Positions 34,758-47,740 of a stretch of DNA of 64,000 bases are shown here, piece after piece. A program made the position numbers and the translations under genes. Origin of the DNA: Sisyra terminalis (taxonomy: Eukaryota > Arthropoda > Insecta > Neuroptera > Sisyridae); assembly GCA_958496175.1 (NCBI GenBank), contig OY292276.1, positions 61,455,080 through 61,519,079 on the forward strand. The letters are read 5' to 3'. Position 1 is the stretch's first letter. Each line of letters starts with the position of its first letter. The notes beneath the pieces are model-generated. The model made no database searches. It was given only the letters and a program-made list of their open reading frames with translations, and was not told the origin of the DNA.

Positions 34758-36075
34758 GGAACTCATCTTCTAGAGTTTTAATTAAATTAATGGAGTTTTT
34801 AATTGCAAATACCTGGAGGTAGATATGAATCTAATCCTCTAGTTATGGCCAATTTTTTGTACCGAATAAAAAATGGTTTAATTCTCTAATCAAATGCAAA
34901 AAATCTAAATTCTCAACTAATTTACTACTTGTGTTTCGAAATTTCATCATCCAATCGTCAAAGCTTTTTTTCTTAACTCTTCAAACAAATCTTCTCGTAT
35001 TATTTCCTAAAAATAAGAACATATAAGTGCTAGGAAAGTTATGTGGTAAGATTATTCATAAATTAGGTGAGCCAAATTTGGCGAATTTGAAACTTTTGGT
35101 CTCCCCAAATGAAATTAAATCCCTCTTATATGGGAAAGTGAAAAAATTGTGGTTTATCACACTGTCTTACGTAATTTATGAATAACTCTTTTAAAAAAAT
35201 TAATAAGCTAGGTATACTTTGTCGCTGTAAAAGTGATTATAGGATGTAACCGATGTAACCATAAGTGCTAGAATTTCTGGATTGGGATGGAACGAAAGGA
35301 AGGACATGCATCTTGGAAATCTCAAGTTTTCTTTATTCAATCAAGGAACAATTATGGAAATCTGAAAAAGGAAAAAAATTGTAATTGTAATTTATAAACG
35401 ATGCAACTACGGAACCCTAAATAAACTTTAAAAACACATATTCGATTCATATAATCAATTGGTTCAAAGTCATGAAAATATATTGGAAATAACACGTGGA
35501 CGTGGCAAATTCAAACGAGATTCGATCAATAACTAGTTTTTTACGCCTAAAATCCTAGATTACCTCTAGCTATTCCTCTTCAACTCTTTAATGTACTTTG
35601 AAACTAAAGAGAGCCAACTATAGAAGCGATATGATATGAAATTATGTTTTATTTACATTTCCAATCATATCGGCTTTACCATATACATTTATAAATAATA
35701 CCGTAAGTGAACCGCACCAGATAGTATTATTCAAGAAAAACGTTTATCATCTCATTAAACATATATTTACAATTTGCCCATTAATTCAACAGAAAATCGC
35801 TCAATGTCATCGCTACTATTATTAATAACATTCAACTTTTAGTTTCTCGATTTTATCAATTTATTAATCACCGACCAGTCTACTCTCACTCACTACTGCC
35901 ATACAATAACATAAACTTTTATATTTCCACGTTCAAGTTTATTCCAATCGCTCCTCTATTGTGAATATTCGTTCATAATATTCCATTACCTAATTGACTG
36001 AATGAATGCAAAATTCATTGAACCAAAAAAAAAAAAAATGTTCGTTAACAAATCGTAAATTATTGGTAAACAACA
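34758..36075. other. Upstream region of transporter B
   Basis: AT-rich and without exon-like frames or named repeats. It should hold the promoter of the gene at 36076. Confidence 0.4.
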
Positions 36076-37705
36076 ATGGAATATAAAAAAATCGATTTGG
36101 GACAAAGTAAAAATGTTTATGGATCTGTGACTATCAGTCGTTCGTCAAAGGTGAGTTTTGATTGTGTCTTAATCTATTTGAAAAGTCCTTCAGTTTGTTT
36201 TGATTTTCTTATCGTTAGAGCCGCTGCGCGGAATTTAAAATTTTTAATTGCGGTGCATATTTAATTTTTACGTTCAAGGTAATAGTTTGTATTGAAATTT
36301 TTAGGATATACTTCAAGAGAGCCACTTGAAACCGGTGGAATCGTCGGGTGATGTTTCGGCGCAGTATTTGGCAGCGGTGACATCAACGTTTGGAGCCCTG
36401 GGTCTCGGCACCGTTTTGGGATGGTTGCCATCGATTGCCATCGAAGGTCAGTCGACCTACGACATGAAAATCGACCACATCGCCATCGGCTGGATCGGCT
36501 CGCTGGTGTTCCTCGGCGCCGCGACTGCATTCGCGCCCATCAGTTTCCTGATGGAAAATCTTGGACGTAAATGGGCATTGATTGCCCTCCTTATTCCCTA
36601 TACAATCGGATGGCTCGTGATAATATTCGCCGATTCGCTTACAATGCTCTACGCCGGTCGTTTCGTGTGCGGCATTGCCAACGGCGGATTTTGCGTCGTC
36701 ACGCCACTGTACATTGCGGAAATTTCGCACAAGACAATCCGAGGCGCGCTCGGGTCTATGTTTTTGTTGATGGCAACGATTGGCCTCATGTTTACATACA
36801 TAGCCGGGAGTTTCACGTCGCTGACAACGTTGTCGGTGTTGTGTTTGGGTGTTCCGTTTTTGTTTGGGGTGGTCTTTGTCTTTCAGCCGGAGAGTCCTGT
36901 GTATTTGGTGCGCAAAAATCGACTGGCCGAGGCCCGACTGGCTTTGCTTAGATTGCGCGGGTTTAATTGTGATGTGGACCATGAAATTGGAGAGATTTTG
37001 GATGCGGATGATTTGCGGAGGAGTGAAAAGTCCACGTGGGCCGTTTTGAAGCGACGAGCAACGCAACGGGCGTTGATTATCGGATGTGCCGTTATGGCGT
37101 TTCAGCATTTATGTGGACTGTACACGGTCATGTCTTATTCGTATGTAATATTTCACGCGTCCGGTATTCCGGTGTCCATTTGGAACGTTTACATTCTTCT
37201 CGGCATGGCAAAACTCGTGGGACTTTTAATCGGTAAAATCGTGGTTGATCAATGGGGCCGAATCTATCTGCTATCAATGTCAGCGATTTACATGAGCCTC
37301 TTTCTGGTCCTAATCGGCATTTACTTAACGCTAAAATCCCATTTTCATGTTACCACAATATTCCTCTACGGAATCACTCCGTTTATGGCCATGTGCGGAT
37401 ACGTAATCGCCTACTCAATCGGCTTCGGTCCCATCCCGTGGATCATTATCGGCGAAATATTCCCCGAAACGATTAAAAATCTCGCGATCAATCTTGCAGT
37501 GATTTTCAATTTGGCCGCCGGATTTATTATGTCCAATTACTTTTTGATTTTGGCCGACTTCATCGGCGTGGATATGATGTTTTATTTGCTGGCCGCCGTT
37601 TGCGTTGGCATTTACGTTTTCGTTAAATGTGCGATGATTGAAACGAAAGGCCGCACGTTTCAGGCCATTCAAAACGAACTGGAATTTGACGGGGTCTCAG
37701 TATAA
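36076..37705 (+). CDS. Tret1-like sugar transporter B (MFS)
   Basis: Two exons, 36076-36150 (MEYKKIDLGQSKNVYGSVTI...) and 36305-37705, in phase 0. The donor AAAG|GTGAGT is near consensus and the intron is 154 bp. The product is 491 residues, almost the same length and exon structure as transporter A, with the shared block GALGLGTVLGWL and AIGWIGSLVFLGAAT. Other signatures: GRFVCGIANGGFCVVTPLYI, PESPVYLVRK, and IGFGPIPWIIIGEIFPETIK. The sugar-contacting QQLSG of helix 7 is changed to QHLCG, and the C-terminal PETKG to IETKG, so its substrate range may differ. AATAAA follows at 37770. Codon use is GC-richer than in the neighbours. Confidence 0.9.
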
Positions 37706-37769
37706 ATCTAATTACTAGTCAACATATTAATACTTACAATGTATATTACATTATTATTAACATATTAGA

Positions 37770-37775
37770 AATAAA
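37770..37775 (+). terminator. Poly(A) signal of transporter B
   Basis: AATAAA 65 bp past the stop codon. Confidence 0.55.
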
Positions 37776-37887
37776 TTTCTCTAGAAAACATTTTCCTTTT
37801 TTCTTATAAAAGTATTATTAAGATATTGGTGTTCTGTAGATCTATAACAACAGTAAAGAAGATTTAGTAAATTGGATCATTTTAAAA

Positions 37888-38086
37888 ATAAATTCATACC
37901 AGAGATGCACGTGCTTTCCTTTACGTAACATGGCGACCAATGGCGACTATGGCTACATTATGTACAATAGTAGAGCTAATTCTACTTATATCCGATATTA
38001 TTCCACTTGTGCTATAAAGAATAATACCGAGAAGAAGTAAATCGATCAAATCTTAGAACAAAAATAGATAAGTTCTACGCGAGGTT
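37888..38086 (+). repeat. 199-bp direct repeat, left copy
   Basis: Matches 38936-39137 in the same orientation, including AGAGATGCACGTGCTTTC, GGCTACATTATGTACAATAG and AAATCTTAGAACAAAAATAG. The two copies flank the palindrome at 38087-38935. Confidence 0.85.
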
Positions 38087-38935
38087 TTCTTTTCTCAAAA
38101 AAAAATCGTAGGCACATAAAATTAGTATTAAAATATTCAGAACATTTAAAATTGCAATATTCCGGCGGTGGAACTCTAATTTTCTTCACAATTATTACAA
38201 AAAAGCCTAAAAAAAGTACTTGAATAGACGTCAAAGTAACTGCTAAACGCATTTGCTTACAAGTACGCATGTGCAATAAAAACAAAGAGATGCAAAAATG
38301 ACAAAGAGAACAAATATGAATTTAATTTGACAAAGCACCCGGGAAAGTAAAAGTTAACCAAATTACAGTAAAATATCTGATACGAAGTAATGACCAACAG
38401 GTTACATAATTTTATGGTACAAATATTAATAAATAAATAATAATAAATTCACCATAATAGGAAATTATGTGATATTATGGCAGTCAAGTATTACCATGAA
38501 AAGTTTAACACGTATAACGTTTGGAGTTATAATTTCATATATTTTATTTAATAACGTCTCATTCTCCATTTTGTTTTTTTTTTAAATTCAATTCGCGAAT
38601 AAATCGATTGAAATATCATTTTTCCAACATTATTTAACTTTATATTTTTCCGGGCGCTTTGTCAAATTAAATTCATATTTGTTCTCTTTGTCGTTTTTGC
38701 ATCTCTTTGTTTTTATTGCACATGCGCACTTGTAAGCAAATACGTTTAGCGGTTACTTTGACGTCTATTCAAGTACTTTTTTTGGGCTTTTTTGGTAATA
38801 ATTGTGAAGAAAATTAGAGCTCCGCCACCGGAATATTGAATTTTTAAGTGTTCGGAACATTTTAACACTAATTTTATGTGCCTACGATTTTTTTTTGAGA
38901 AAAGCCGTCATATGACAAAATTACCTAAACATTAT
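38087..38935. repeat. Palindromic element between long direct repeats
   Basis: The left arm (38087-38345) reads TCTCAAAAAAAAATCGTAGG at its start and GACAAAGAGAACAAATATGA near its inner end. The right arm (about 38650-38910) is its inverse. A 300-bp AT-rich spacer lies between. A second member, with a shorter left arm, is at 56660-57383. No protein is encoded. Confidence 0.8.
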
Positions 38936-39137
38936 ATAAATTCATATCAGAGATGCACGTGCTTTCTTTTACGTAATAACAATGGCGACCAACTAGGGCT
39001 ACATTATGTACAATAGTAGAGCTAATTCTACTTATATCCGATATTATTCCACTTTTACTATAATGAATAATACCGAGAGGAAGTAAATCGACCAAATCTT
39101 AGAACAAAAATAGACAAGAAGTCTTCTACGCGAGGTT
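38936..39137 (+). repeat. 202-bp direct repeat, right copy
   Basis: Diverged copy of 37888-38086 with a few small indels. Confidence 0.85.
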
Positions 39138-39412
39138 ATAGAAAAATTTACGATTAGTATACCAAATGGAAAACTTTACTTCCTCTACCGTAACTTATTC
39201 AGGGTACTTAAAGGTATTTATAGATTGCCTGTTTAGCCGCAAGTTTTCCAATGATCCAATTCACCTACCCTTCATTTTTTTTTCATAGATCTTCCGAAGC
39301 ACCGATCAATAACTTAAGTAAAATAATTTGTTATTGTTACAAGTTTGTGTGTGGGGGGTGGCGGCGAACTCCTCGATGTTGACTAGATATCCTTGACGAT
39401 TTTCATAAAGAT

Positions 39413-41245
39413 TTACATATTTTCGCTGGGCATATAAGCTTCGTTGACTTCTCCGGCATGAGCTGGTGCTGGCCGTGGTTGGCCACTTAATTCTTGTTGG
39501 ATTTGATCGAGCGACTTTCCTTTGGTTTCCGGAACGATGAAGAAGACAAAAACCGTGCCAATGTATGACATGATCGAGAACAACCAAAATGTCCAATCCG
39601 TTCCGAGGCTGGTGGTTAAATTGCCGAAGAACTTTGTAACGATAAATGCTAACAACCAATTGAAGGTGCACGCCGATGGTGAGACGATGGCTTTGACTTC
39701 CGTGGGCACAACTTCGCTGACCATCATCCACGGAACTGGTCCAAATCCGATTGAAAACACAATGATGAAGACGCAAAGCGAAAGTACTGGAAGCCATCCG
39801 ATTTTGGCGAGTTGGTCGGACGTTTCGGTCGTACTTAGGTAGAAATAAGCACCAAGTGCTGTTGTACTGAGTGCCATCACCGACGCTGATAACAGTAGTA
39901 GAATTCGGCGACCTAGTTTATCGACGACTAGCGTCGAAATAAAAGTGGCCACCACTTGCATTACGCCGACGATGATTGTCGCCAAGTCGGGTGAAATGGC
40001 AGCTCCGGCACTTTTGAAAATGCTTGTTGTATAAAAAATCACCGCATTGACTCCGGAAAGTTGTTGAAACGTCATTAGTCCAAAACTAATTAAAATCGCA
40101 AGTAATGAAGCTCGTGTGAATAACGATTTGCCAATGGAAACCTGGTTATTTTCATGCTTTTCATTTAGGGCAATTAATATTTCAATTTCCTTGTCCACGT
40201 CGTACTCATCTCCACGAAAATATCGTAACGATTTCTTGGCCGAATCAATTTTATTCTTTTTCACATAATAAACGGCCGTTTCCGGTTGAAGGACAAAACA
40301 TACGCCGAAGACTAGCGGAACAATCATGCAAATGATTGACAACGTGAATAGTTCCACGTAGGCCCCCACCACGTACACGAAAAGAATTCCCAGTGTGACC
40401 ATTAGTTGAAAGTAACTGCCCAGACTTCCACGGATTTCATTTTGAGCGATTTCGCTGGTGTAGAGTGGAGCACTGATACAAAAAGCTCCGCCAGCCATTC
40501 CCGTGATAAATCGGCCGATGTAGATCATGGTAATCGATTCGGCCCAAATGATCAAGCACCAGCCGACGGTGAAGGGTAAAATTAGCAGTAACATAGTGAG
40601 TTTACGGCCAATTAGGTCCATCATGACGGACATGGGAAAACATACGGCCGCCGCACCTAGCGTCATCAACGAGCCAATCCAACCCAACTGATCGGCGTTC
40701 ACCGGGAAATTATACGCAGTTTTATCCTCCAACGGTCCATTCGCTGGTGATGTCCACGCCAAAATTGTTCCGGTCGCAAAAGCACCCAGCGTCACTAAAA
40801 AACAAGTAAAAACCCAAATCAATACAATGAAAAAGAACCTTGACAAATTTACCGAATTACCCACACAAAGATTCTACATTTTTATCTTTTCTTATACGGC
40901 CTCGGAACCATACAAGTTTCAGATTGTTTTTTCATTCAGCATTTACATTTTCTTTCTTTGGTGTTAAACACCAAACCAAGGAAATTAAGTACCTGCAATT
41001 GCCGCGACGTACTGGGTAATGTATCGGGACTTTCCGAAATTCTCGTCGGCCTCATTATGCACCAACGTTTGGGTGCTGATTCCCATCTTTGTCGCACTAT
41101 CGGCCATCGTATCCGATTGAAACGGAAAATTCTGAAAACCAAAAGAAAAAAAAATCAATCAAACCTATTTTCTATCGAAATTTCAAGCAAGTACCATCAC
41201 ATCAGTCTCTTCCATGGCCTCAACCAAATATTGTTGGTCCGACAT
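39413..41245 (-). CDS. Tret1-like sugar transporter C (MFS)
   Basis: Three exons: 41245-41195 (MSDQQYLVEAMEETDVM), 41131-40993 and 40794-39413, giving 523 residues. Joins are phase 0 and phase 1 with GT-AG introns of 63 and 198 bp. An internal open frame seems to start at 40864, inside intron 2, but that would omit the conserved SRYITQYVAAIAVTLGAFAT start of helix 1. Family motifs are intact, unlike in A and B: DLIGRKLTMLL, GRFITGMAGGAFCISAPLYT, PETAVYYVKK, TFQQLSGVNAVIFY, VVDKLGRRILL, IGFGPVPWMMVSEVVPTEVK, and the terminal VPETKGKSLDQIQQEL. This is the most conventional facilitated trehalose/sugar transporter of the three. ATGs further in (exon 2) are possible alternative starts. Confidence 0.92.
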
Positions 41246-42194
41246 GGCTATTTTTTTGTAAAACTTTTCAAAAGAAAGGCGGCTATGCCAAAATTAAAAG
41301 TGGGAAATTTTAAATGCACTTTTGCAAATATTATCAAAATAAATATGTTATTTTTAAATACTTGTCAGCCAAGTATAACTCACGATAAAAATTAGCACAA
41401 AAGAAAAGAGTTTTGGGAAATTGTTTGACATTTATATTGTGCCGTATTTGCTTGGTTGTTATTATAACACAAGTATAAAATTTTTAAAACTTTTATCGAA
41501 AGAAATGAATGAAACAACTTATGAAATTTATTAACTAATCAAATTATTTAATTTATAATCAGAGAAATTAATATTTTTTGCTATTATTCATTGTTTACTT
41601 CTTTGCAATTTGACATTTAGTTACTTAGTGGGTTAGGCAACCGTGTCGCACGTGTATGTAGGACTGGTTGCATACACATCAACTAACCCAAAACAGTAAT
41701 GAGATTTTTGACTTTGACCAAGCTAAAACGATTTTATGACAGTGCAACAATTTGAAACCGATGTAATTGTACCAACAATTAAATCAGTCATTGCAAACAC
41801 CAACTAAATCAAGTTTTTTTCAATCAAACTATAGGAAAATTAAGGAAGTAAAAAAAATTTGGAAGATTATCCAGAAGAATACGTTATGAGTTATGAGCCG
41901 GGGGGACAATTTGATTTATTTGAAGTCAAATTTGTAATTGGTATTTCGGGTTCTTTAATTGCGGGATTGATAGCAAAATTTAATGAGTGAAGAAAAAATA
42001 CAAAATTTAGTATAGAGAGAGGGTAATGATTTAATCGTAGACGGACCACTAATTATTACATAAACGGAAGCACAAAAAAAATAAATAGATAAAAGTATTG
42101 GGCTAATATGAAATTTGTGGTTTTCATTGTTCTATTAATTTAAAAATAAGTTTTTAACAGGGTAAAGTATTCGATCTATATTAGAATGATTCAA
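41246..42194. other. Upstream region of transporter C
   Basis: Non-coding and AT-rich; it contains one copy of the dispersed 50-bp motif at 41631-41690 (GGTTAGGCAACC ... GGTTGCATACACATCAAC). Confidence 0.4.
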
Positions 42195-42680
42195 AAAAAA
42201 ATTATGATTTTTTTTTCTTAATTATATCGAAAATATTGTTGGGAATGACAAAAAAAATCCTGTGAAAGTTTAAGCTCTTAATATTAGTATTAAGAAGGGC
42301 CGCATCGCAAATTTCGATTTTCCATTGAAATAACATGGCAACAATATTCTATTGCACTTTGGAATTTTATAGCTCACGTCAAAGACAATATTTCGGAATG
42401 ACCAAGGTATATTCTTGTAGAAAATTGAACGATCTACAAAAAAGGTCTCCAGCAAGTTTTTGATATATTTATTTCTTCAAAAGTTATTCGAGGTCAAAGT
42501 TGAACTAAAGAGAAATTTTATTATTTTTTCAATTTTTTGACGCAACCATCAATTTTATGGGAAAATTTTATAGGACATTTTTTGTAGAGCACTTTTTTTC
42601 CTATAACTTATCTCTATAAAAGTTTTTGACATTTTTCACAGGTCCTAAGTTATTTGCATTAAACTGAAAATTTCCTGAAT
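42195..42680. repeat. Single arm of the 25731-26597 palindrome family
   Basis: Shares GGAATGACCAAGGTATATTC, GATCTACAAAAAAGG and TTTTGACGCAACCATCAAT with the UCKL1 intron 3 palindrome. It carries extra outer sequence (TATCGAAAATATTGTTGGGA) that also occurs at the right edge of that copy. Confidence 0.8.
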
Positions 42681-42720
42681 TATTATATTTTTAACATAAA
42701 AATTACTACTGCTTTCCAAA

Positions 42721-44040
42721 AAATCATTTAAGTAACCAATTGACCGATTGAGGCAAATCATTTTCAGATACTTGTGGCATCGAAAAAAATTGCAATGTTG
42801 AAAAAAAAATCTACCAAACTATAGATAAATGTTCCAATTTTAGAAGTAACAACTTTAAAAAGCAAAATTTTTTGTTAATTATTGAGAAAAAAATCTTTAA
42901 ACTCAACAGGTGTATACTGTCTTCCATAACCAATTTTCTTCAATGTTTTTCGTCATTTAAATTATAGAATTTCACTAAAATAAAAACTACCAGTTTATAG
43001 AAGGATAACCAAATTAAATCACTAAAAACTTTTTTCGCCAATTTTTTCACTAATTACTTTAAAAAAAATCATCAACTTTGTAAAGCGATGATACGTTTGT
43101 GGGAACTTTTTTCCTGATACGTTTACGACCAAAAAAATTATTAATTTCAATAAAAATTTTGTACCAAACTACAGAGGAATGATTGAACTAAGTAAGTAAA
43201 CAGTTTTTAAGGCAAAATTTTTGGCCAATTAATTACAAAAAAATCGTAAAACTCAAAAGGTGCACCCACCTTGCGGACAAGTTATTTTCTGACCATTTTT
43301 TCACCAAATTGCCTCCCGATTTTGGCGAAAATCCATTGCAAAACGATAAAACTAATCCCACACAAACTTTTTAAGTCATTTAATTAAAATTTACTCCAAC
43401 AAAAGTAGCACAGAAACCGAAAAAGTTTGGTCCACTAAAAGGACGCCATCAGATTTGAATAGTTTCCACTAGTCCACTGGTCCAATAAATTGTGCTTAGT
43501 GGCAATGAAATTTGAACAAAAATATTTCAGTTATCATTTTAAATGATTTCCACAACATTTTCAGCATTTTTTCACATAAAACACGAAACTTTTAAAACTT
43601 TATTTATTCAATATAACAATGACGCTATCTGAAACAATTGAACATCGAGAAATTGACACAAGTACCAACACATGCGCATATGGACAAAAAGTTACTGAAG
43701 AAATTTAAAAATTACATTTTCTTCCTGGATGTTTAAATATCTTAATTTTTATCCTCGTTGATTATCTTTTATGCCATAAAATTCATATTTCATATTTATC
43801 CATTATGATTTTCTGTATTTTCTAAAAAAATCATATTTTGACGTTTCGAATATGGGTATGACGTATAGGCAAGCAATGTACACAAATGTACAGAAATTGC
43901 ATACACATCTCATAGATATTACTGCAGATGAACTATATTGGATAAATTAAATTTTTGCCTCGTACCCTAAGCCTTGTGTTTAAATTGGAAGTCTTATTTC
44001 TCGTTTGGGGGAAGGAAAGAACTTCCCAATTAACAGAACT
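42721..44040 (+). repeat. 1.3-kb dispersed repeat, copy 1
   Basis: Matches 60541-61866 in direct orientation over about 1320 bp with scattered differences, from AAATCATTTA to the TCTTATTTCTCGTTTGGG end. It has no long open frame and no obvious terminal repeats. It includes copy 5 of the 50-bp motif at 43863-43912. Confidence 0.88.
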
Positions 44041-46480
44041 TTTTTTTTACAAATAATTAGGTACTAGTTATATTCAAATACAAAATTTGAAGTCTGAGAG
44101 TTGAAGCCTTTTTAAAATAAAAAATAACAAAATTTAGTTAATTTTCAAAATTTATAATTTTCTGAGCTCAATATCTCTTGTGGGGGACCAGATAAAAATC
44201 TGAAATATCACCCCATTATAGTACTGGATGATAGTATTATGCACCTAAAATTTGGAGTTTGAGATTTGACTAGGAGCAGAGGTATTGCATGCAAAAAATG
44301 TCAAAATAATGCATACTTCAGTAGGTGAAGTGCATGTTAGGGTGTCCGTTATTTCCCAAATTGAATTTTGTACAGCGATCGCCCCCTGAATTTTTAGTTT
44401 AAGACACAAAAAAAAATATCCAATGCAATTAAGCTCTAAATTTCTTGATTAAACCATGCCGAAATCATATTACTTTTACCATTTAAATAACATTGTGATT
44501 ATTTGACTTTTTATTTTTTTCTCAGAAACAAATTAATGAAAAGATTTAAGGTCAAATTATTCTGACGTAAAATTAAACGTTCTACAAAAAAGGCCTCTTA
44601 TGAATTTTCGATTAAATCACTCCATTAAAAGTTATTCAACATTTAACTTGTGCCTAATATTTTCAAATTTTTGCTCATTTTTACTATTTTTAACTATAAA
44701 ATCATTGGAAAAGAAGATAAAAATTATAATCATTAGAGCGCAAGTGATTATTTGGGTTAATTTTAAGGCTTGAATTGAAAATTAAACAAAAAAAATAATT
44801 TTTTGACAATTAAAACCGGTGACATAAGATCCGATTCGTTATAGTCATGAAATTCAATTAATCCAGGATAAATTTTCGAACTTTAATCAATATTTTGTGC
44901 CTACGAAGTGAATTTCATACTAATTACTGAGACTATCGACAAAAGTCCAATTAAAATTCGAATTTTCACCATTTCACCTGACGCCATCTATGAGAAATTT
45001 CTTAGAACTTGAAGTCAACAAATTAAATGTTGAAAAATTACAAAATACAAATTAAACAAATTAATTCAAGTAAAATGTTGAATAACTTTTAATGGAGTGA
45101 TTTAATCGAAAATTCATAAGAGACCTTTTTTGTAGAGCGTTAAATTTTACGTCAGAATAAGTTAATTTTAAATCTTTTTATTTATTTGTTTCTGAGAAAA
45201 AAAATTAAAAGTAAAAAGTCAAATTATCCCATGTTATTTAAATGGTAAAAGTAACATGATTCCGGCACGGTTTAATCAAGAAATTAAAATTTTAATTGTA
45301 TTGGATAATTTTTTTTGTGTGTTAAACTAAAAATTCTGGGGGCGAGCGCACTAAAAAAATCAATTTCGGAAATAACGGATACCCTAAATTACATATACCT
45401 CTAATATATATATTCTTTTTACATAGGCAATTTGATTTTTCTGTATGCACATGTGTACGAATGGTTGCATACACCTCAACATACATTTATTGGTTCGAGT
45501 TGTAAATGTAAAAGATTTTGAAACATTGCTTTGGAAAATATTACTAAAAATTCATTGTTAAAGAATTTTTTTGATTTGTACATAAATTTTGAATGATTAA
45601 GTTCCATCATATCTGAAAACTATTGCAATTGCTAATTTAATTTTGAGAATTTTAAACAAATGTGCGAAACCTTTCAATTGTGAAGAAAATTGATTTGCTT
45701 TGGTTTAATTAATTAAAATAAAATAAAATTGCAAAATAATTAACTAATTAATCATAATTCAAATAATCAATTAATATCAAGAAATGAATAGCTATGTATA
45801 ATTTTTTACTTTTTGGTTCAATTAAGGTAAATAAATTTCATAATTTAAATCAATTTTAAAAAGATATTACCTGCAAAAAATTGCATCTAGCATTTAAAAT
45901 TTGAAAAATGGTAAAGTTATGGTTGATTTTGGTGTTGGTTGGTTGCATTTTCGTTTTTGTTTCCGAGACACAGAGGACAGAGGACAAGAAATTAAGAACT
46001 TAATTGTATTGGATAATTTTTTTTTATATCTTAAATTAAAAATTCTTCAGAAAAAAGCTTTCAGAAAGAAGTATATATTTTAAATTTAATATATGAATAA
46101 CAGTTAGCCCAGAGTATATGTTGTTTTGTGTAAATTGCCCTTTTTCTCAAGTATATGTCACATATCAGATGGTTAAATGCATTATATTCACCTACTGAAG
46201 TATGCATTATTTTGACATTTTCTGCATGCAATACCTCTGCTCCTAATCAAATCTCAAACTCCAAATTTTCAGTGCATAATACTATCATACAGTACTGTAA
46301 TGGGATGATATTTCAGATTTTTATCTGGTCCCCCACCAGAGAGATATTGAGCTCAGAAAATTGCAAATTTTGAAAATTTCCAAATTTTGTTATTTTTTAT
46401 TTTAAAAAGGCTTAAAGTCTCAGACCTCAAGTTTTGTTTTCTAATAGAACTAGTACCTAATTGTTTGTAAAAAAAAAATT
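44041..46480. repeat. Large palindrome interrupted by a younger fold-back element
   Basis: 44041-44337 and about 46160-46480 are inverted copies, sharing inverted TCAGTAGGTGAA, GCATGCAAAAAATGTCAAAA, GATGATAGTATTATGCAC and TGGGGGACCAGATAAAAATC. The element at 44338-45386 sits between them. 45387-46150 is AT-rich and holds the 50-bp motif copy at 45422-45480. Confidence 0.75.
44338..45386. mobile_element. TAGGGTG-type fold-back element (1049 bp)
   Basis: Ends TAGGGTGTCCGTTATTTCC and the inverted GGAAATAACGGATACCCTA. The arms mirror throughout and carry GTTCTACAAAAAAGGCCTC and AAAAGTTATTCAACATTTAA. Unlike its relatives, no clean 8-bp duplication is visible (GTGCATGT versus AATTACAT). Confidence 0.82.
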
Positions 46481-47740
46481 AACGTGTAGACTTTTTCCCT
46501 TCCTTCACAATCTTTCCGTGAAAATTGGAGTTTTTACAAATGAAAGCTAAATCTTTAAGTTGAAATTTCACCCCTTAGAATTAAATTTAGGTGAAAACAT
46601 CTGAATACAATTTTATAGCTTATATTTTTATGAACCCACTGCTTTTAATTTCATTTTGATAGGACAAATAGAGCCTGAGATAATCAAGTTTCCGCCAACC
46701 CTTAAAAGTGTAAAGAAAATGCAAATCTAATAAGGCCACCACTGGAATACTAAAAACAACTCAAACTCCAAATTTTAGGTGCATAATACTATCATCCAGT
46801 ACTATAATGGGGTGATATTTCACATTTTTATCTGGTCCCCCACCAGAGAGATATTGAGCTCAGAAAATTGCAAATTTTGAAAATTACCAAATTTTGTTTT
46901 TTTTATTTTAAAAAGGCTTAAAGTCTCAGACCTCAAATTTTGCTTTTAAATACAACTAGTACCTAATTGTTTGTAAAAAAAGTTTTAACGTGTAAACTCT
47001 TTCCCTTCCTTCACAATCTTTCCGTGAAAATTGGAATTTTGACAAATGAGAGCTAAAACTTTAGACTGAAATTTCACCCGTTAAAATTACATTTAGGAAA
47101 AAACACCTTATTACAACCTTTTAGCTTATATTGTCATGAACCCACTGCTTTTTGTTTCATTTTGATAGGACAAATAGAGCCTGAGATAATCAAGTTTCCG
47201 CAAACCCTTAAAAGTGCGAAATTGTAAATCTAATATGGCCACCACTGGAAAACTAAAAACAATAAAATTAAAATAATGATGAATTTCAACTACCAACATG
47301 TTGGGGTGACCGCAAAAAAAAAATCAGAATTTAAAAAAAATATAGATAATATAAATATATAGATAATATAAATACATATCGATTAAGAAGTGTTATGATA
47401 CATTGGTGTAACGTGGGTTGCATACACATCAACACTTTAAATTTAGCTAATTAGTAGCCTGAGATTTTTTACAAATATTTAAGCCGAAATTTCACCCCTT
47501 AGAATTACATTTAGGTGAACACGTCTTGTTACAATATTATAGTTTATATTTTCATGAACCCACTGCTTTTAGTTTCATTTTGATAGGACAAATAGGACCT
47601 GAGATAATCAAGTTTTTGCAAACCCTTAAAAGTGCGAAAATGTCTGCGCCTAGTAAAACTATAAGGGCCACCACTGGAAAACTAAAAACAAAAAAATTGA
47701 AATAATGATGATTTTGAACTACCAACATGTTGGGATGGCC
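46250..47740 (+). repeat. Tandem repeat of about 510 bp, two full units and a third partial
   Basis: Units begin at about 46250 and 46760 (CAAACTCCAAATTTT then GTGCATAATACTATCAT), and a partial unit runs from about 47470 (GAAATTTCACCCCTTAGAAT). The head of each unit is also the right arm of the 44041-46480 palindrome. No coding frame. Confidence 0.75.

Noticed and set aside
36383..37108. 241-codon minus-strand open frame opposite transporter B
   Set aside because: It is the shadow of the GC-richer transporter coding sequence; its product is His/Arg/Gln-rich and matches nothing.
40795..40864. Start of transporter C at the ATG near 40864
   Set aside because: That segment is intron 2 (acceptor TTTTAG at 40795); using it would delete the conserved start of helix 1 that exon 2 supplies in frame.
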